A stretch of 64,000 nucleotides of DNA from Pseudophaeomoniella oleicola (taxonomy: Eukaryota > Ascomycota > Eurotiomycetes > Phaeomoniellales > Phaeomoniellaceae): the NCBI GenBank assembly GCA_003868215.1, contig QWDQ01000008.1, positions 124,001 to 188,000 on the forward strand, given 5' to 3'. Positions 1 to 12,968 of the stretch are shown one piece after another. Every line of letters begins with the position of its first letter. The first letter of the stretch is position 1. The notes beneath the pieces were generated by a model. That model did not search any database and was not told the DNA's origin. It worked only from the letters and a program-made list of their open reading frames with translations. A program made the position numbers and the translations under genes.

Positions 1-953
1 TGATTTGAAGATGTGAGACGAGATTTGGAAATGGGGATGATATTGAATATGTATAGGATGTAGTTCGCAAGAGACTGATCACTGATCGACCCAAATCCAA
101 CGTGAGTGATGTCGACGTAACTTACGTTGCAGGACAGGATTCCGGATCTGGTCGCAGATTGAACTGTCGGCCCAAGACTTTTCAAAGTGAGATCTTGGGT
201 ACGTCATTGGCTAGGTTTCCCCTGGTCCAGCGGCCTCGAGGCTACTACGTACACTATTTAGTAAGTTAGCTCTTTATCTCACTCTCGTCTAGTACGAAGT
301 AGTACACGACTAGTACCGAAGGTACTTTAGTGGTAGACTGTGTCTTACGTAGTAACCAGTACCGTTAGACCTAAAGTCTAGTTAAGCCACTTGTGCCTGT
401 TTTATTATAACTGACGTTATCTACCTTAACTAGCCCTATAACCATAAATACATTGACCACACCAACTGCCCTCAAGAGTACCTAAAATAGTACTGTACAG
501 TTAGGTACGGTATGCCAGATGGCTGCAATTCATTGTCTTCCTATACGTTGCTGGCAATCACCATACTGTTTCTCGTCGCCGCAACTACAAGCTGTAATTT
601 CTATCATTAATCGCACTTTTCTTTTCTAGTGCTGAGGTACGATATTGGACTCTATCGTAGGCACGAGGCACTTACCGGATGACCGGGGGTTGAATAATTA
701 TCCACGCAACCTGCCGCTCCACTTCTGACGTACCTGTTGATCCATCGGCATTTCTTCAACTCACACCAACTTGTCGGGGATGATTACAAGGCAGAGACCC
801 AAACCCGAAGACCGTTGCCAATGCTGCAATATCAAAAAGGGTTCATTGGCAACTAACCACTTAGGTTAATGAGCTTCCGACGAGCAGCAAACCGCCGGTT
901 TGATTCGTCATCCACAGATATGTGACGAAGCCTGGTCAACCAAATAAACAATC
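1..953. other. Intergenic, upstream of usb1
   Basis: I find no gene here; both strands are broken by stops. From about 240 to 370 there is a cluster of short palindromic words (TACGTA, GTAC, CTAGTAC) of the kind that recurs in other gaps of this window. The last few hundred bases presumably hold the usb1 promoter, but no motif stands out. Confidence 0.6.
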
Positions 954-2023
954 ATGCCCTTGGTGGAGTATCCAGACTCCAGTTCCGACGATGAGCCTCA
1001 AAGGCGGACGAACCCGACAACAACGGTGACTAAGAGAAGAAAGCTCAATACAAAGAAACATGACAATACCACAGCCTCGCCGCCTCCGTTGCCGGCAACT
1101 TTTCTCGATCTGTATGCAACGAACGTGAGGGCGAGTACTGCGGATGATCCGGCGTTACACAGCGGACGGAAGCGGATAACACCTCATGTCGAAGGCAACT
1201 GGCCAACGCATGTCTATTTGGAGTGTATGCTGTCCTTGAAGCTCTTCCAACCCTTTACGGTGGACTGACATGATGAGGGTGGCCGAACTTCGCAGAAAGG
1301 AAGAGGTTACAGCAGATAATCGCCCAAGTCAAAGCCAATGTGCCATCAAGCTGTGTAATACACAGTCATTTGAACAGTGATCTCGGGGGCCCACTGCCCC
1401 TCCACATCAGTCTCTCGAGACCACTCGTGCTGGCTACCGAGAAGAAAGACGTTTTTGCAGAACATCTCTCTCAAGCAATCACCGATCTCAAACTAAAACC
1501 GTACGGCTGACCCTCTCTCTCCATCTCTCTCTTCGCCAGTAATCTGTACTAAACTAAAACGTCCCGCAGTTTCCATGTACAGTCCGCAAACCTGGATTGG
1601 GCGTCTAACTGTGAAAAGACACGTTGGTTTCTTGTCCTGAGGCTCAAACGACCCAGCAACGATGAACTAAGCCGTCTCCTCGTCACGGCCAATGAAGTCG
1701 CAGCCCGTTTTCAGCAACCGGGCCTCTACACCGAATCAATCCTCGACCAGAAGGAGAAATCCCCCAGACCATCAAGACCGTCTGTTAAACCCCACGACTT
1801 CTCCTCCAGTCTCCACATCAGCATCGCCTGGACAATCACCATGCCACAAGAAAAAATCGACGGCAACGATCTCCTAGTGGCTGTCGATGATGCTGTGCTA
1901 TCACAGTCAATGTTCAATATAGCATTTGACAGTGTCAAAATCAAAATAGGCAACAGCATCATCAACATCGCGTTGAGAAACACTCTATCGCAGACAGATG
2001 ATGCTGGATTTGGGGGTAGATAG
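954..2023 (+). CDS. usb1: U6 snRNA 3'-5' phosphodiesterase Usb1 (3 exons)
   Basis: Usb1 is a 2H-phosphoesterase that trims and seals the oligo-U tail of U6 snRNA. I assemble exons 954-1224, 1278-1500 and 1570-2023 (315 residues). The first intron (donor GTATGC, CTGAC branch just before the acceptor) splits a Trp codon and gives the family sequence HVYLEW. The second (donor GTACGG, acceptor CGCAG) splits a Pro codon. Both catalytic HxS motifs are present: HIS within [10 protein letters not shown] in exon 2 and HIS within SSLHISIAW in exon 3. The N-terminus is the acidic/Ser-rich leader (SSSDDE) followed by [10 protein letters not shown], usual in fungal Usb1. Family assignment is firm; the exact acceptor of intron 1 was chosen from reading frame and motif. 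Confidence 0.88.
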
Positions 2024-2786
2024 ATTCAGGGTGCAGGCAATATTACTTGTCGAAGGACTTGTCGAAAGGAAAAGACTTTGCTGATAATTTTTGGTTCATC
2101 CATGACAGTATACCTTAAGTGGCCCAAGGTACCTACCTACCTAGGTACGATCATTGACTCAAACGCACAGGAACAGTGGTCGTCAAGAAGGTAGCTGTGT
2201 AGGCGGTAGTACGCGACGATCGTCAGAGTGAGACGATCTGATCTACCTACCTTCCTAGCCAATCTAACATGAGATAGTATTGAGAAGTAGTAGAAAAGGC
2301 TTTGGTCAGAGAAAGCTCTCAAGCAACGTAAATACATGATATATAGTGTACGTAGTATGCTCGATTGTATGAGCTAGTGTAGTTCGCATGTTGGATCTTG
2401 CTAAGGCTATCCATGTAATATATGATCTTCATATGATATCGCCCTCGTTACCATGTAAACGTTACAACTTGTGAACAGTCATCAGCACAACCATGAAGGA
2501 ATTGGTCCTGAGCGATCAAATCACTTCGGTAATATATTCTACCATGAGTGAAGAGTCTTCGAAGCTGACTGTCGAGGTGTTGGAAATATGATATGACTAT
2601 CCGGCTAATTGTTTAGATAATACTTTAGATAAGGAAGCTTTGACGTAGGACCCTCGACAGTCATCGCATGCGAAAGTTCTATTGCAACATTGACTCGAAC
2701 TTCAATTCATATTGCAACGTGCTGACGCTTCCGATTATATCACCAGGCTTGAGCCATTGCAAGTACTTTTATATGGAACACCTGCC
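2024..2786. other. Intergenic between usb1 and ssp1
   Basis: No gene is supported. Around 2125-2152 there is a GGTACCTACCTACCTAGG-type low-complexity palindromic tract. Short open frames on both strands show no family resemblance. Confidence 0.55.
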
Positions 2787-5671
2787 ATGGACCTTGTGTC
2801 CTCCCCTGTTGAGCTCGAACACAGTCAGCCCAATAGTTCGCAGCAGCAGCATCAGCAGCAAGCGCCTTCGTCTCACCCATCTGCTCTGGTTCCCTCGCAT
2901 GGCATCTCCATTGATGTTGAGCCTCCTACCAACACCGAGGCTGTTCGCCCGCGTATAATCAGCCATCTGTCAGTCATCTCGAAGTTTATGTAAGAAGACT
3001 GCTGATGGTGCACATCTAGCTCGACGCCGGCATACGAAAGTCCCCTTAGACATCATCGACGGACACCGTCCGCACCTCGAAAAGTCAAGGTCGGCAAAAC
3101 ATCTAATGATACCGAATGCAAGGCGCTGACGCAGTGATAGGAATCGCTCAACGCACGGTCCGAATATGTTACGAGCCAAGATGACGGCAGTGCGCAGCAC
3201 AGAATCAATCAGTACATCATTAAACAAGAGATAGGTCGCGGCTCTTTCGGAGCAGTCCATCTAGCCGTAGATCACACCGGGGAGGAATATGTAAGTCCAG
3301 ATCTTGTGGCCGACGATTGCGGTCGACCGCTGTCCGATGCCTCAGACTAAGGGAAACTTGCGTTGACACCAAGGCAGGCAGTCAAGGAGTTTTCCAAATC
3401 TCGATTACGGAAACGAGCCCAGTCTCATATCCTCAGAACCCCCCGAGCACAAAGGCAACGGGGCAACCTGGCGGCAGGTGACTTCAACTCTCCTTTGCAT
3501 CGCAACCCTGTTGGTGAATCGGGCGCGAAGTCACAAGCTACCAATGCTATCGACCTCATCCGGGAGGAAATAGCTATAATGAAGAAATTGAATCATCCGA
3601 ATTTGGTCTCGTTGATTGAAGTTCTCGACGACCCAACGCAGGACTCACTTTATATGGTACTAGAAATGTGCAAGAAAGGTGTTGTCATGAAAGTCGGACT
3701 CGGCGAGACAGCAGATCCTTACAGTGAAGAGCAGTGTCGATGCTGGTTTCGGGATCTCATACTAGGCATTGAATACTTGCACGCCCAGGGGATCCTTCAC
3801 CGGGACATCAAGCCAGATAATTGCCTGCTCACCAAAGAGGACGTGCTCAAGATAGTGGATTTTGGGGTATCCGAAATGTTTGAAAAAGATTCCGAGATGT
3901 TGACGGCCAAGTCAGCCGGATCACCGGCCTTTCTCCCTCCTGAGCTTTGTGTTGTACGACATGGGGGTATCTCAGGGAAGGCCGCTGATATCTGGTCTAT
4001 GGGTGTCACTCTGTACTGTTTGCGGTATGGCAAAATTCCGTTTGAGAGGACAGCGATCCTTGATCTGTACGAAGCAATCAAACATGAACCACTTGCGCTT
4101 CACGCCGGGCGCGAGGATCCATTCTGTGATTTGATGCTCAAGATTCTGGAAAAGGACCCTGAAAAAAGGATAAGCATGGCGGAATTGAGGGTAAGCAGAT
4201 TGTGTCCCAGGCAACACGTGCAGGCATGTGACAACTCTCTTAGGAACACCCATGGGTAACAAAGAATGCCACTGATCCTCTACTCTCGTATGAGGAAAAT
4301 ACGGCTGAGCTGGTGGACCCTCCAACCGATGAAGAAGTCAATCGCGCTATCACCAGCGATATGAAACATCTCATCACAGTCGTACGTGCTAAACGGACCT
4401 CATGTTACACTCAGTCTAATCTATCACAGATGAAAGCTGTCCACAAGTTCAAGGCTCTCCTTGCACAGAAGAGACCTCCAGTAATGAAATCTATTCTCGG
4501 GGACGAAGATCCACATCATCTGTCACAGCCACCGCTTAGCATGGACAACGCCCACGCGAACGATGCTCCACCACCGCGGCCGAGGTCTTCAAGTGTCGAC
4601 ATGCATGACCGAAGACCCGTTGAGGGAGCACTCGTGGCCGAAGGTGTACATCGCGAAATAGGTCTGGGTTTACCGATTCGAGGAGGGCGTCTACCAAGTG
4701 ACCGGAACTTGGGGGCAGATAGCACAGTGCTCAAGGTTGGCAACCCAGCACTTGAGCGCGGACATGCTCTAGCAGCGGTCGATTCGCCGCCGTCTCCCAT
4801 TGCCGAGGATGCGTCTCGCACGTCTACACCCACGTCCGACCGCGAGGCCTTCCCCCCGTTCTCAAGGACTGACCTACTTCTACCCATCGAGCCCGTGAAG
4901 AAGGCACAAACAGTGGACAACGTAGGGCACAGAGGACACGCGCACGACCCGTTGGAAGACCACCTATACCTGTATATCGGACCCTCCACCTTTGCCGGCG
5001 TTAGTCAAGATCAGGACCAGCCAGGGAACTTTATGCCAGAGGAGGATGATGATGGCCTCATTGTGAGCGAAAGCCCCGGAGCAGCAGACATTGATATCTA
5101 CGAAACGGCGTATAGAGATGAGATCGAGAGAATTCGCGCACGATTATTGGAAGAGGGCAAAGATGAAGAAGAACCCGAGGTGTATCTTACTCGTCGGGTA
5201 GACGCAAAATTGATGGCTCTCGGCGGGCTTGCGGGCCGTATGATGGCATACGGAGAAGAAGGTCTAGACCGGGTTCGAGAGATAAGGAGCTTGAAAGAAG
5301 GCAGGGCACGAGTAGGTGGTATCAGTAGGGCGCTACGAGCCGCCGCGAAGGAAGAGTATGAGAGAAGAAAGGCGGAACGTCGGGCGCGTGAGACGGTCGA
5401 AACGGCAAAAGCTGAGATGCACAAGTCGCATCCTGTTGAAGAAAAAAGACCCGAGAGAAAGGAGGACAGAGGCACAGTGCCACCAGGAGAAGAGCAGGAA
5501 AGCGTGCAAAGACAGGACATCCAGCCGATATCCAATCGAACTCAGTCTTCGTTGTTCTCGGGTATGAGCGGTAGAGCATGGGATCGGGGAAGACAAGCAA
5601 AAAGTTCGTTCAAGGAGCTATATGGAAAAGCACGTGAATTTGGAGCACGGCAATCGTCAGGAAACACTTAG
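2787..5671 (+). CDS. ssp1: Ssp1/CaMKK-type protein kinase, upstream kinase of SNF1/AMPK (6 exons)
   Basis: A serine/threonine kinase of the fungal Ssp1/Sak1 (calcium/calmodulin kinase kinase) class, which activates SNF1/AMPK and related kinases. Exons: 2787-2989, 3020-3089, 3141-3290, 3378-4190, 4244-4381 and 4430-5671 (871 residues). The start ATG sits in a CCATGG context. Visible features: N-terminal YESPLRHHRRTPSAPRK block; glycine loop IGRGSFGAVHLA near residue 122; Lys in AVKEF near 144; the family's RKRAQSHILR insert; HRDIKPDN near 282; DFG near 302; activation segment SAGSPAFLPPEL; and EHPWVTKN at the end of the kinase fold. The C-terminal half is disordered, then rich in charged helix and ends basic. 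The intron after exon 2 has a weak donor (GTCGGC) but a clear CTGAC branch. Kinase class is firm; pathway role is by homology. Confidence 0.9.
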
Positions 5672-6912
5672 GGAAAACATGCGGCTATTTGGATGACCGG
5701 GCTCCCCTGTTTATGGTTCTTTTCCTCTGATCGAGCTGGCATTGATCAGAATTTCCACACATACATTTGATACACCACCTTGGGATACGGATTTAGATAC
5801 GATGGGGTTTGACGAAGAGACGAACTTCACACTTGCTGCTGTCACGTCGTGTAGGATCCTTTTTTGCAATCATAACATCAGATACCTTTCTCATGGGTTC
5901 TCCTCATCCTTCGCTTGTCAGTGTCTTCTGTTACAGTAAGCGCAATTGTTTCATGGGAAGCAGCTGGAGACCGAAAGATAATTTCCCTGAGGTAACGTTA
6001 CTGGGAATGGAGACTGGAAACAGCTGAATTGGGGGCGAGAACACGGTGAGCGACAGCGGCCACAATGGTCAAGTCGAGTATCAGTTTGGGGGTAAGTTAA
6101 GGTAATTAGGTAAGGTAACTAATTAAATTCCAGGCTGAGACGGCCATTCAGTTTACAGTAAAGTACAATAACTTACCGCCATCGCTTTGTATCTTACCTT
6201 GGAATTCTCAACTCCGAGGCTTCTCGTCCTGTTTGCTTGATACCACACCTACGCCTTTTCATCCATATAATCATCCCCCATTGTCATTGTTGAGGGCAGC
6301 ATGTACTAACAGCAGCATCTTCTTACTGGATTGTTTGTCAATTTGCATTGCATCTTTTTCCTCTCGTTGCTAATTCTAATTTCCGGCCTCGATTTCTATC
6401 TTGACAGGGCAAAACATCGTCGTCCATCAAATTCAATTCTGGAATTGGTATCTCCCACTCGGGAAGGAAAAGTCATTTTCGCAGGCCGTACAGTTACATC
6501 TTGTACTCAACGCCACGATCTTCGTCCGAGGTCACACGTTGGAGAGCACAGTAATATTTCTTGGATCTATTGGCGGTTATGATCAGCTAGTTGATCGTGG
6601 TTCATTCACCTTCGGACTCTCCCACAAGCGCTTCGCCACCAACCCCTACCCTGGCCAGCCTGTCAGGATAGTGCTTGGGGTCATATCTCGATCACGACGT
6701 ATTTGGGGTTGCTGTTGAATCTGGCTGGCTGTTCTGAAGCTGTATCATTATCGTTGTACTTGTATTAGAGGGTCAGGAGCGAGTGACGGCTTGGTTGATC
6801 GCGGGTGTCGGTGCTGCTCTTGACGCTAAGTGAGGAGGAAGCTTACTTCTTTGCCTGGTGAACTTCACTTTCCTTCTCGACCACCAACCACCCTCTCAGC
6901 GCCGTGACTGTC
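5672..6912. other. Intergenic, 3' of ssp1 and leader of set2
   Basis: About 1.2 kb without a supported gene. A stretch at roughly 6085-6130 is a run of GGTAA/TTAGGTAAGG words. Two overlapping open frames at 6331-6718 look like chance frames in the set2 promoter or leader, because their peptides resemble no family and disagree in frame. Confidence 0.5.
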
Positions 6913-9900
6913 ATGCCTTCAATGTCAAATCACGGCACATCTGCCGATTCCGTAGTAGATGGAGATACCATTCAAGTCAAACAGGAGAATGGGGATGACA
7001 GGGATTTGGAGGAGAAATTGCAGGCGGTCAAGGTGGAAAACACCAAACGAGAGCCGAAGGGGAGTGGCTCAAACTCACCTTCCCTTGCACCAGCAAACTC
7101 CCAAATAAGCAGGACTTCGTCAAATGCATCTGCTAAATCGGCCAGCGCTACTGCGAGTCCCATAGAGAAGAAGGAAGAGGACGTCGTAGGCGGCGATATC
7201 ACCGTCAAGATGGAACCAGGGCAACCTCCTAAACTGTCGCGCAGCACATCGCAGAAAGTAGCACCGCGGCCATCACCGTTATTTGATCATCTACCAGATT
7301 CTACCGATGAAGCGAAGTCCACGTTCACGGTCATGGAAGCATGCACCTATTCCAACAAATGGTTGGGCTACACTGAACATGCCATGGAATGCGATTGTGC
7401 TGAGGAGTGGGGTAAGTCCGCAACTGTCACCAGTCATTGAAGCGTGCAGCGTGAGACGCGATATACTAATAGTCTGTATCTGCTATAGATTCTGTGGAAA
7501 GCAAGAATCATGCCTGCGGTGATGATTCTGATTGTATCAATCGAGCTACGAAAATGGAGTGTGTCGGAGATTGTGGCTGCGGCTCCGCTTGTCAAAACCA
7601 ACGCTTCCAAAACCGCGAATATGCCAACGTCTCAGTGATCAAGACCGAGAAGAAAGGATTCGGTCTACGGGCAGAGACTGTTCTACATCCGAATCAATTC
7701 ATCTTTGAATACATCGGAGAGGTCATTAACGAGCCACAGTTCCGCCGGCGCATGGTCCAATATGACGATGAAGGCATCAAGCACTTCTATTTCATGTCTC
7801 TCAGCAAAGGTGAGTTCGTGGATGCGACGAAAAGAGGAAACCTGGGTCGCTTCTGTAACCACTCGTGTAATCCGAATTGTTATGTCGACAAGTGGGTGGT
7901 TGGTGATAAACTCCGAATGGGTATCTTTGCCGAGAGGAGAATCAAGGCCGGTGAGGAGCTTGTCTTCAACTACAACGTCGACCGCTATGGTGCCAACCCT
8001 CAACCTTGTTATTGCGGGGAACCAAACTGTACTGGCTTTATCGGAGGCAAGACCCAGACTGAGCGTGCGACCAAACTATCCAATGCCACCATCGAAGCTC
8101 TGGGCATCGACGATGCAGATGGTTGGGATACTGCGATCGCCAAGCGACCTCGCAAGAAGAAAGTCGGTGAGGATGATGAAGAATATGTCGATAGTCTTCA
8201 ACCGAAGTCGCTGGAAGCAGAGAGTGTTACCAAGGTCATGGCGGCTCTCATGCAGTGCAAAGAAAAATGGATCGCTGTCAAACTACTGTCTCGGATACAG
8301 CGCTGCGAAGACGAACAAGTCCGAAACAGAGTGGTTAAAATGCATGGTTACCAAATTCTCAACTCGCAGCTATCGGCATGGAAAGATGATGCCAATGTCG
8401 TTCTGCAAATTCTAGATATTCTCGACAAGTTCCCACGCCTGACGCGTAACAAGATCGTTGACTCGAAGATTGAAGCGACGTTACAGCAGTTTACCAACAA
8501 CGAAGATGAGCGGATATTGAAGAAGACCACTCGCTTGCTGGATGAGTGGTCGAAGTTGGAAGTCGCTTATAGGATACCCAGGAAGAAGAGGGATCCTAAT
8601 GCCACAGCGACGCCCATAAAGTCAGAACGAAACCAGTTTGAACGGCGTGAATCATCCATGCAAGAACGAAAGCGCTCACGGTCGAGGTCGAAGTCACGTT
8701 CGAGATCGCCTCCCCGTGGGCCATCCAACGGTGTGTCAGGTCCTCGCTCAGTGCTACCGCAACGTAGCAGTAATTGGACCCGACCCCCACCTTTCCGTCC
8801 GTTCAATTCTCTGCCCAAGGGTTGGTTTCAGGCAACGGCTGATGGGAAGACGTATTACTACTCTGCCAGTGGCCAAACGCAGTGGACCCGTCCAACTGCT
8901 CCTGCTAATGAAGCGCCTCCGCCACCGCCTCCAAAGCAGCCATCGAATCAAGATGTTCTCAAGAGTATCATCGATAATATTGTTACGGCAAAGGAGAAGG
9001 AACGCGAAGCGAAGACGAGCACACCAGATACCCCAAATCCTGTCCCCAAAGAGAAAAAGGAGAAGAAGGAGGAGAAGTGGCGGTCATATGACGAGGACAA
9101 AAAAAAGAAGCTCTACGAAAATACAGTAAGTGATCCCGCCTTCATGAAATCTACAACGCTTACAAGCTCTCAGCTGTTCCCTCAAATATCTCACGTCATG
9201 AACAAGTACAAGGCGAGACTTCCCCGTGACGATCTCAAACGATTTGCGAAAGAGGTAAGTCGCACCTATCGTTGACCCTCTACACGAGACTTACGCACCA
9301 GCAGATCGCGAAGAAGCTCGTCAACTCTGACTTCAAAGGTGGCCGAGTCGATAATCCAACCAAGATTTCCGAGAAGCATGAAAAGAAAGTGAAGAAGTAC
9401 TGCAAAGAATTCTTTGACAAAGCAGTAGCCAAGCATGAGGCACATGAGAGGAAGAAAGCCAAGAAAGCGAAGATCAACGGCAAAGCCGACGGCGATGCAT
9501 CGGAGTCCATTAAAGCAGAAGCATCACCCCTGCATGACACCAAAGACGACGATGACGCTCAATCGGATGTAGATGTCAAGATGTCTGATGATGAAGATGA
9601 TGGTCCGTCGCCTAACGTTACGGGAGACCGCACCCTGAAACGAAAACGGGAAGGTGACGAGGACCCTAATAGCATCATCTCTCCAATGGACGAGAATGGA
9701 GTAACGCCACTCTCTCCGTCGAAACGTCTTCGACCACAGTCTCCGACTCCCGCCGATGCTCTTCCGCCACCCCCAGCACCACCACCTCCTCCACCAATGA
9801 CCACCGAAGACAGCGAACAAGACCAGCAGCAAAGTGGAGTAGCAGTCGCGCCCGAGGCAGACGATGCGCAGGATCATGATCATGATGCTCCGCCAACAGC

Positions 9901-10036
9901 GTTTGAAGGAAAAAGCATGGCCGACGTACTTGCCAGAGCGCAACAGGACACAGGTGAAGAAGCTACCGAAGCGGCCAAGCATGATGATGATGATGCTGTC
10001 GATGATCCTATGGTCGACGTTGTAGAAGGTAGATGA
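6913..10036 (+). CDS. set2: Histone H3 lysine-36 methyltransferase Set2 (4 exons)
   Basis: Set2 methylates H3K36 during transcription elongation, bound to the phosphorylated Pol II tail. Exons 6913-7411, 7489-9125, 9174-9254 and 9305-10036 (982 residues). Domain order: AWS cysteine cluster about 145-205 (ECDC, CGCGSAC), SET about 207-330 (NHSCNPNC and the catalytic-region FNYNVDRYG), post-SET about 339 (CYCGEPNC), a helical Set2-specific/TFIIS-like region about 416-530, an RS-rich stretch, a WW domain about 608-638 (LPKGWFQ, YYY, TQWTRP), and the SRI domain that binds the Pol II CTD, starting about 713 and split by the two small introns. The tail is acidic and proline-rich. Intron 1 has a perfect TACTAAT branch site. 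The start is the first in-frame ATG after the leader. Confidence 0.95.
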
Positions 10037-10179
10037 CACCTAACCTTGAAGTGTGAGTGTGAGAGAGAGGTGGGGGGCGCCGCAGAAGCATGTCAGTATT
10101 ATAATCCAAATCAATACAATCAGTATATACCTATCCAACTTATCTGCACTACTTCCATCATCTTTGATCCTTTTTTCCC

Positions 10180-10270
10180 TCCTCCTCCTCCTCCTCCTCT
10201 CTCTCCATAATTTTCTATTGCTCATCATTCATCAACCTTTTCTTCTTCTTCTTCTTCTTCTTCTTCCTCC
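10180..10270. repeat. CTC/TTC microsatellite
   Basis: Pyrimidine-strand microsatellite with blocks of CTC and TTC triplets, just downstream of the set2 stop. Confidence 0.8.
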
Positions 10271-10437
10271 TTCGTAGAAGTATATATCTATTATCTATTA
10301 ATTGATTCCTCCCCCGTCATATGAACACGTCAAGTAATTAATTACCTCAAATCAAGCAAATCAAGCAAAGCAAAGCAACAAAACCTAAAAAATTAAATTC
10401 ACCAAAAAAAAAAGAAGAAGAAGAATGAATTTTTACA

Positions 10438-10560
10438 ATGCCTAGCTAGGTTCCTAAGGTACCTTACCTTACCTACTTTATATACCTAGGTAGTTATTAC
10501 GTCGGAAAGTGCAAGTGCAAGCGCAAGTATACCTAGGTAAGGTAATTAGGTACTATAGTA
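10438..10560. repeat. CCTAGG/GGTACC palindromic word cluster
   Basis: A dense array of overlapping CTAGGTA, GGTACC and TTACCT words, largely self-complementary. Similar arrays lie near 2140, 16470, 29210, 42690, 49710 and 59780. Confidence 0.6.
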
Positions 10561-11125
10561 ATACTACGTACGGTGGGACCTTTGTGGTATGGAATTGATT
10601 TGCATGTGTGTAACATAGATATATATCATGTCTTGCGTACGTAGCCTTGGTATCTTTATTTCTCTTGTCTGTCTGTCTGTCTGTCTATCTGTCTGTCTAT
10701 CCAGCTCGGGATGGGCTAGCTGGCAGGGTTTTTGGAGTCAGTCACGGTATCCTCGATGATGACGACGACGGAACCGGTCTGAAGTAAATAAAACATATTA
10801 TAGCTTGTGTGCTGCTGATTTGGACAGGACAGGACGGGCCATGACATGGCCTGATGTGACGTGACTGACATGTCACTCTTGGGAATTATTCGTCTTTTTC
10901 TCTCTCTCTCTTTTTTTTGAACCCTTGCGTCGTTCTCGCAAGCAGATTCATGGGAGCTTACTCCTGTTGAAATCCATGAACCCCTTCTTTCCTATTTTTT
11001 CATGACTCCAGAGAAGATGGAAGTCATTAGGACAAAGTTTGCAGCCGTTCCTTCCCTGGAAACAAGACATGCATCACAGATCATTGTCCCGAGAAAACTG
11101 AAAAATATAAAAAAGGGTATGTCAT

Positions 11126-12025
11126 TCAGTAAAAGCTTTCGACCATGCTCTCCTTGTTCGCACCGGCAATCTGTCCTGGTCCTGCTCTTCCCTCTTCGCC
11201 CAACCTGAACACACTTTCCACGACACTTAGCTCGGTAGCTGTGGTGTCCATACCGGTCACGGCCATCCAGTCATTTACCACCATTCCCGCTCCTACGACG
11301 GGTGATCCTCGGTTCACGCTGCCTGCTACCAGGGGGACTTGTAATAAACTGCTCAATTCGTCTTGATCTTGGATTGGAGTTCGAGGATGTACTAGGCCTC
11401 CGGCGTTCGAAAGTGCCATGTAACTCCCCGTGAGAACGTTGCTGGCGATGGTTTGTCGGAATACTTCCACGCCCAGCGAGTCGGCGATGATTTCTTCGGT
11501 CTCACGTTCCAGATCTGGGTGGACGAGCGCGACGTGATCGTTACAGCAGATTACGTTCCCTAGCGCTGACAGTCGCTCTTCTATTCTTTGGATTTTCACG
11601 GTGTCTGGAAGAGTATTGCGGATGTGGGCGAGCTCTTGGTCGGTCGTAGAGGTAGGGACGAGGAGCCCTTTGCGGTTACTAAGCGACCATGGTTAGCATG
11701 TTCAGATGTACCACAGGCGAAGAAGACTTACCCAGCTGTTAATCTGCCGACAATTCTCGTTCCTGCTATCGTAGCACGGCATATGGGGATGATGTCTTGG
11801 AGTTCAGCTTCGAAAATACTGTAGAAGTTTTCTGATGCGCCAATTGCGACGAGAGCGTATGAATTTGTGAGAGTTGAGAAAACACCAACCCTAGAAGAGG
11901 AGCGCACGAGGTTAGGATGTGACACTGGAAAAGACAAGAAAAGACCGTATCGGAGGCACTATAGGGTCCACTGCAGCTGTCAATACGTACTCGTTGGAGT
12001 TCTCAAACATTGCCCGGACCGCCAT
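11126..12025 (-). CDS. tif6: Ribosome anti-association factor eIF6 (3 exons)
   Basis: eIF6/Tif6 is needed for 60S subunit maturation in the nucleolus and blocks 40S-60S joining until it is released. Exons on the minus strand: 12025-11991, 11890-11732 and 11678-11126 (248 residues, the family's normal length). The first exon codes only for [12 protein letters not shown]. The first donor is GTACGT and the second GTAAGT. Conserved blocks run end to end: [84 protein letters not shown] and [10 protein letters not shown]. Pieces and splice phases fit exactly (747 nt including stop). Confidence 0.95.
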
Positions 12026-12968
12026 GACTGCGGTATTAGATCCTACGAAGAGGGATTGAGCGTCCAAATTGACGGTAGGGTGACTTGCGGTAGCGGTGGA
12101 TGGTTGAAAGTACAACTGGCGAAGAGTAGGGCTGAAGCTGCGGAATCGAAGAAGTCAGGTCAACTGAGTGATGAGTCCCCAGGTATTGAATAGTAGAGTA
12201 ATTGTAGATATACAGCTCTGTCGAACGGAATCCAAGGAACCTTTTAAACAGATTGACAAGGACGATGTCAGCAACAGTAAGGTGCTGAAAAGGGTAAGTG
12301 GAAGTCGTACAGAAGTCAGTTCTGATTACAGCTTGTCCGTCATTATTCGGACTTTTCCCCTCCATGAATTTTCACAATTATCGAGAGTTGCTCCTCCTCA
12401 TCATTAAACTCCCCACATTTCATCCGATCGTTAGTATCTTATGCGGCCAAATGCGATGACTCTTACTTGACCCTGCGAGCCTGGTCCCTGAGTCAGACGA
12501 GAGACACAGAGAGAGAGATAGGTCGAGATCTAGGCAAGGTGTATACAGTCATTGTTGCTTCTGACGAACCGCGCCACGATCAATTATGTTTCCATTAATG
12601 AAGAATTTGATTACGTCGGTACACCTCTAACAAATGATAATGCTGAGGACAATTTGGGGACTGTGGACTGTTCTCAGTATGTATCATATGCATTGGCCAT
12701 AATCCGCACAGTGGAAGCCGAACCATACAATCAGAAAATTGTCGGTCCAAGGCGTATTTCAGCGTTTGCATTTCGAGGCACCAGTATGCTCGAGTTCAAG
12801 TAATTACTGCCGTCCACCCTCTACCCAAACGATCAGAATTGACGTCCGACTTGTTTCGCTCCTTGCAAGCCACCTAGTGTAGGCTAACCAGTAGCATAAT
12901 TCCACCTTTCGACCAGACCAGCTGGTTTCCCATCTTCGGCTCCTCAAAATCACCGTCTCGTGTCTGCC
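12026..12968. other. Intergenic between tif6 and the coiled-coil gene
   Basis: About 0.9 kb of tif6 promoter plus the 3' flank of the next gene. A 79-84 codon open frame on + (12552-12803) has no recognisable family and no conserved features, so I do not call it. Confidence 0.5.

Larger units (their letters stand above)
10037..11125. other. Intergenic between set2 and tif6, convergent 3' ends
   Basis: No gene. This gap collects simple repeats: CTC/TTC tracts (10180-10270), a CTGT tetranucleotide run (10664-10700) and a dense cluster of CCTAGG/GGTACC palindromic words (10438-10560). The open frames on either strand here are products of the repeats. Confidence 0.6.

Noticed and set aside
1225-1304. 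Alternative first-intron ends for usb1 (other GT and AG pairs in the same stretch)
   Set aside because: Only 1225-1277 gives the conserved HVYLEW across the junction with a branch site close to the acceptor. One other pair creates a stop.
6331-6718. Open frames upstream of set2
   Set aside because: Two overlapping frames with unrelated, feature-free peptides in what is most likely the promoter or leader.
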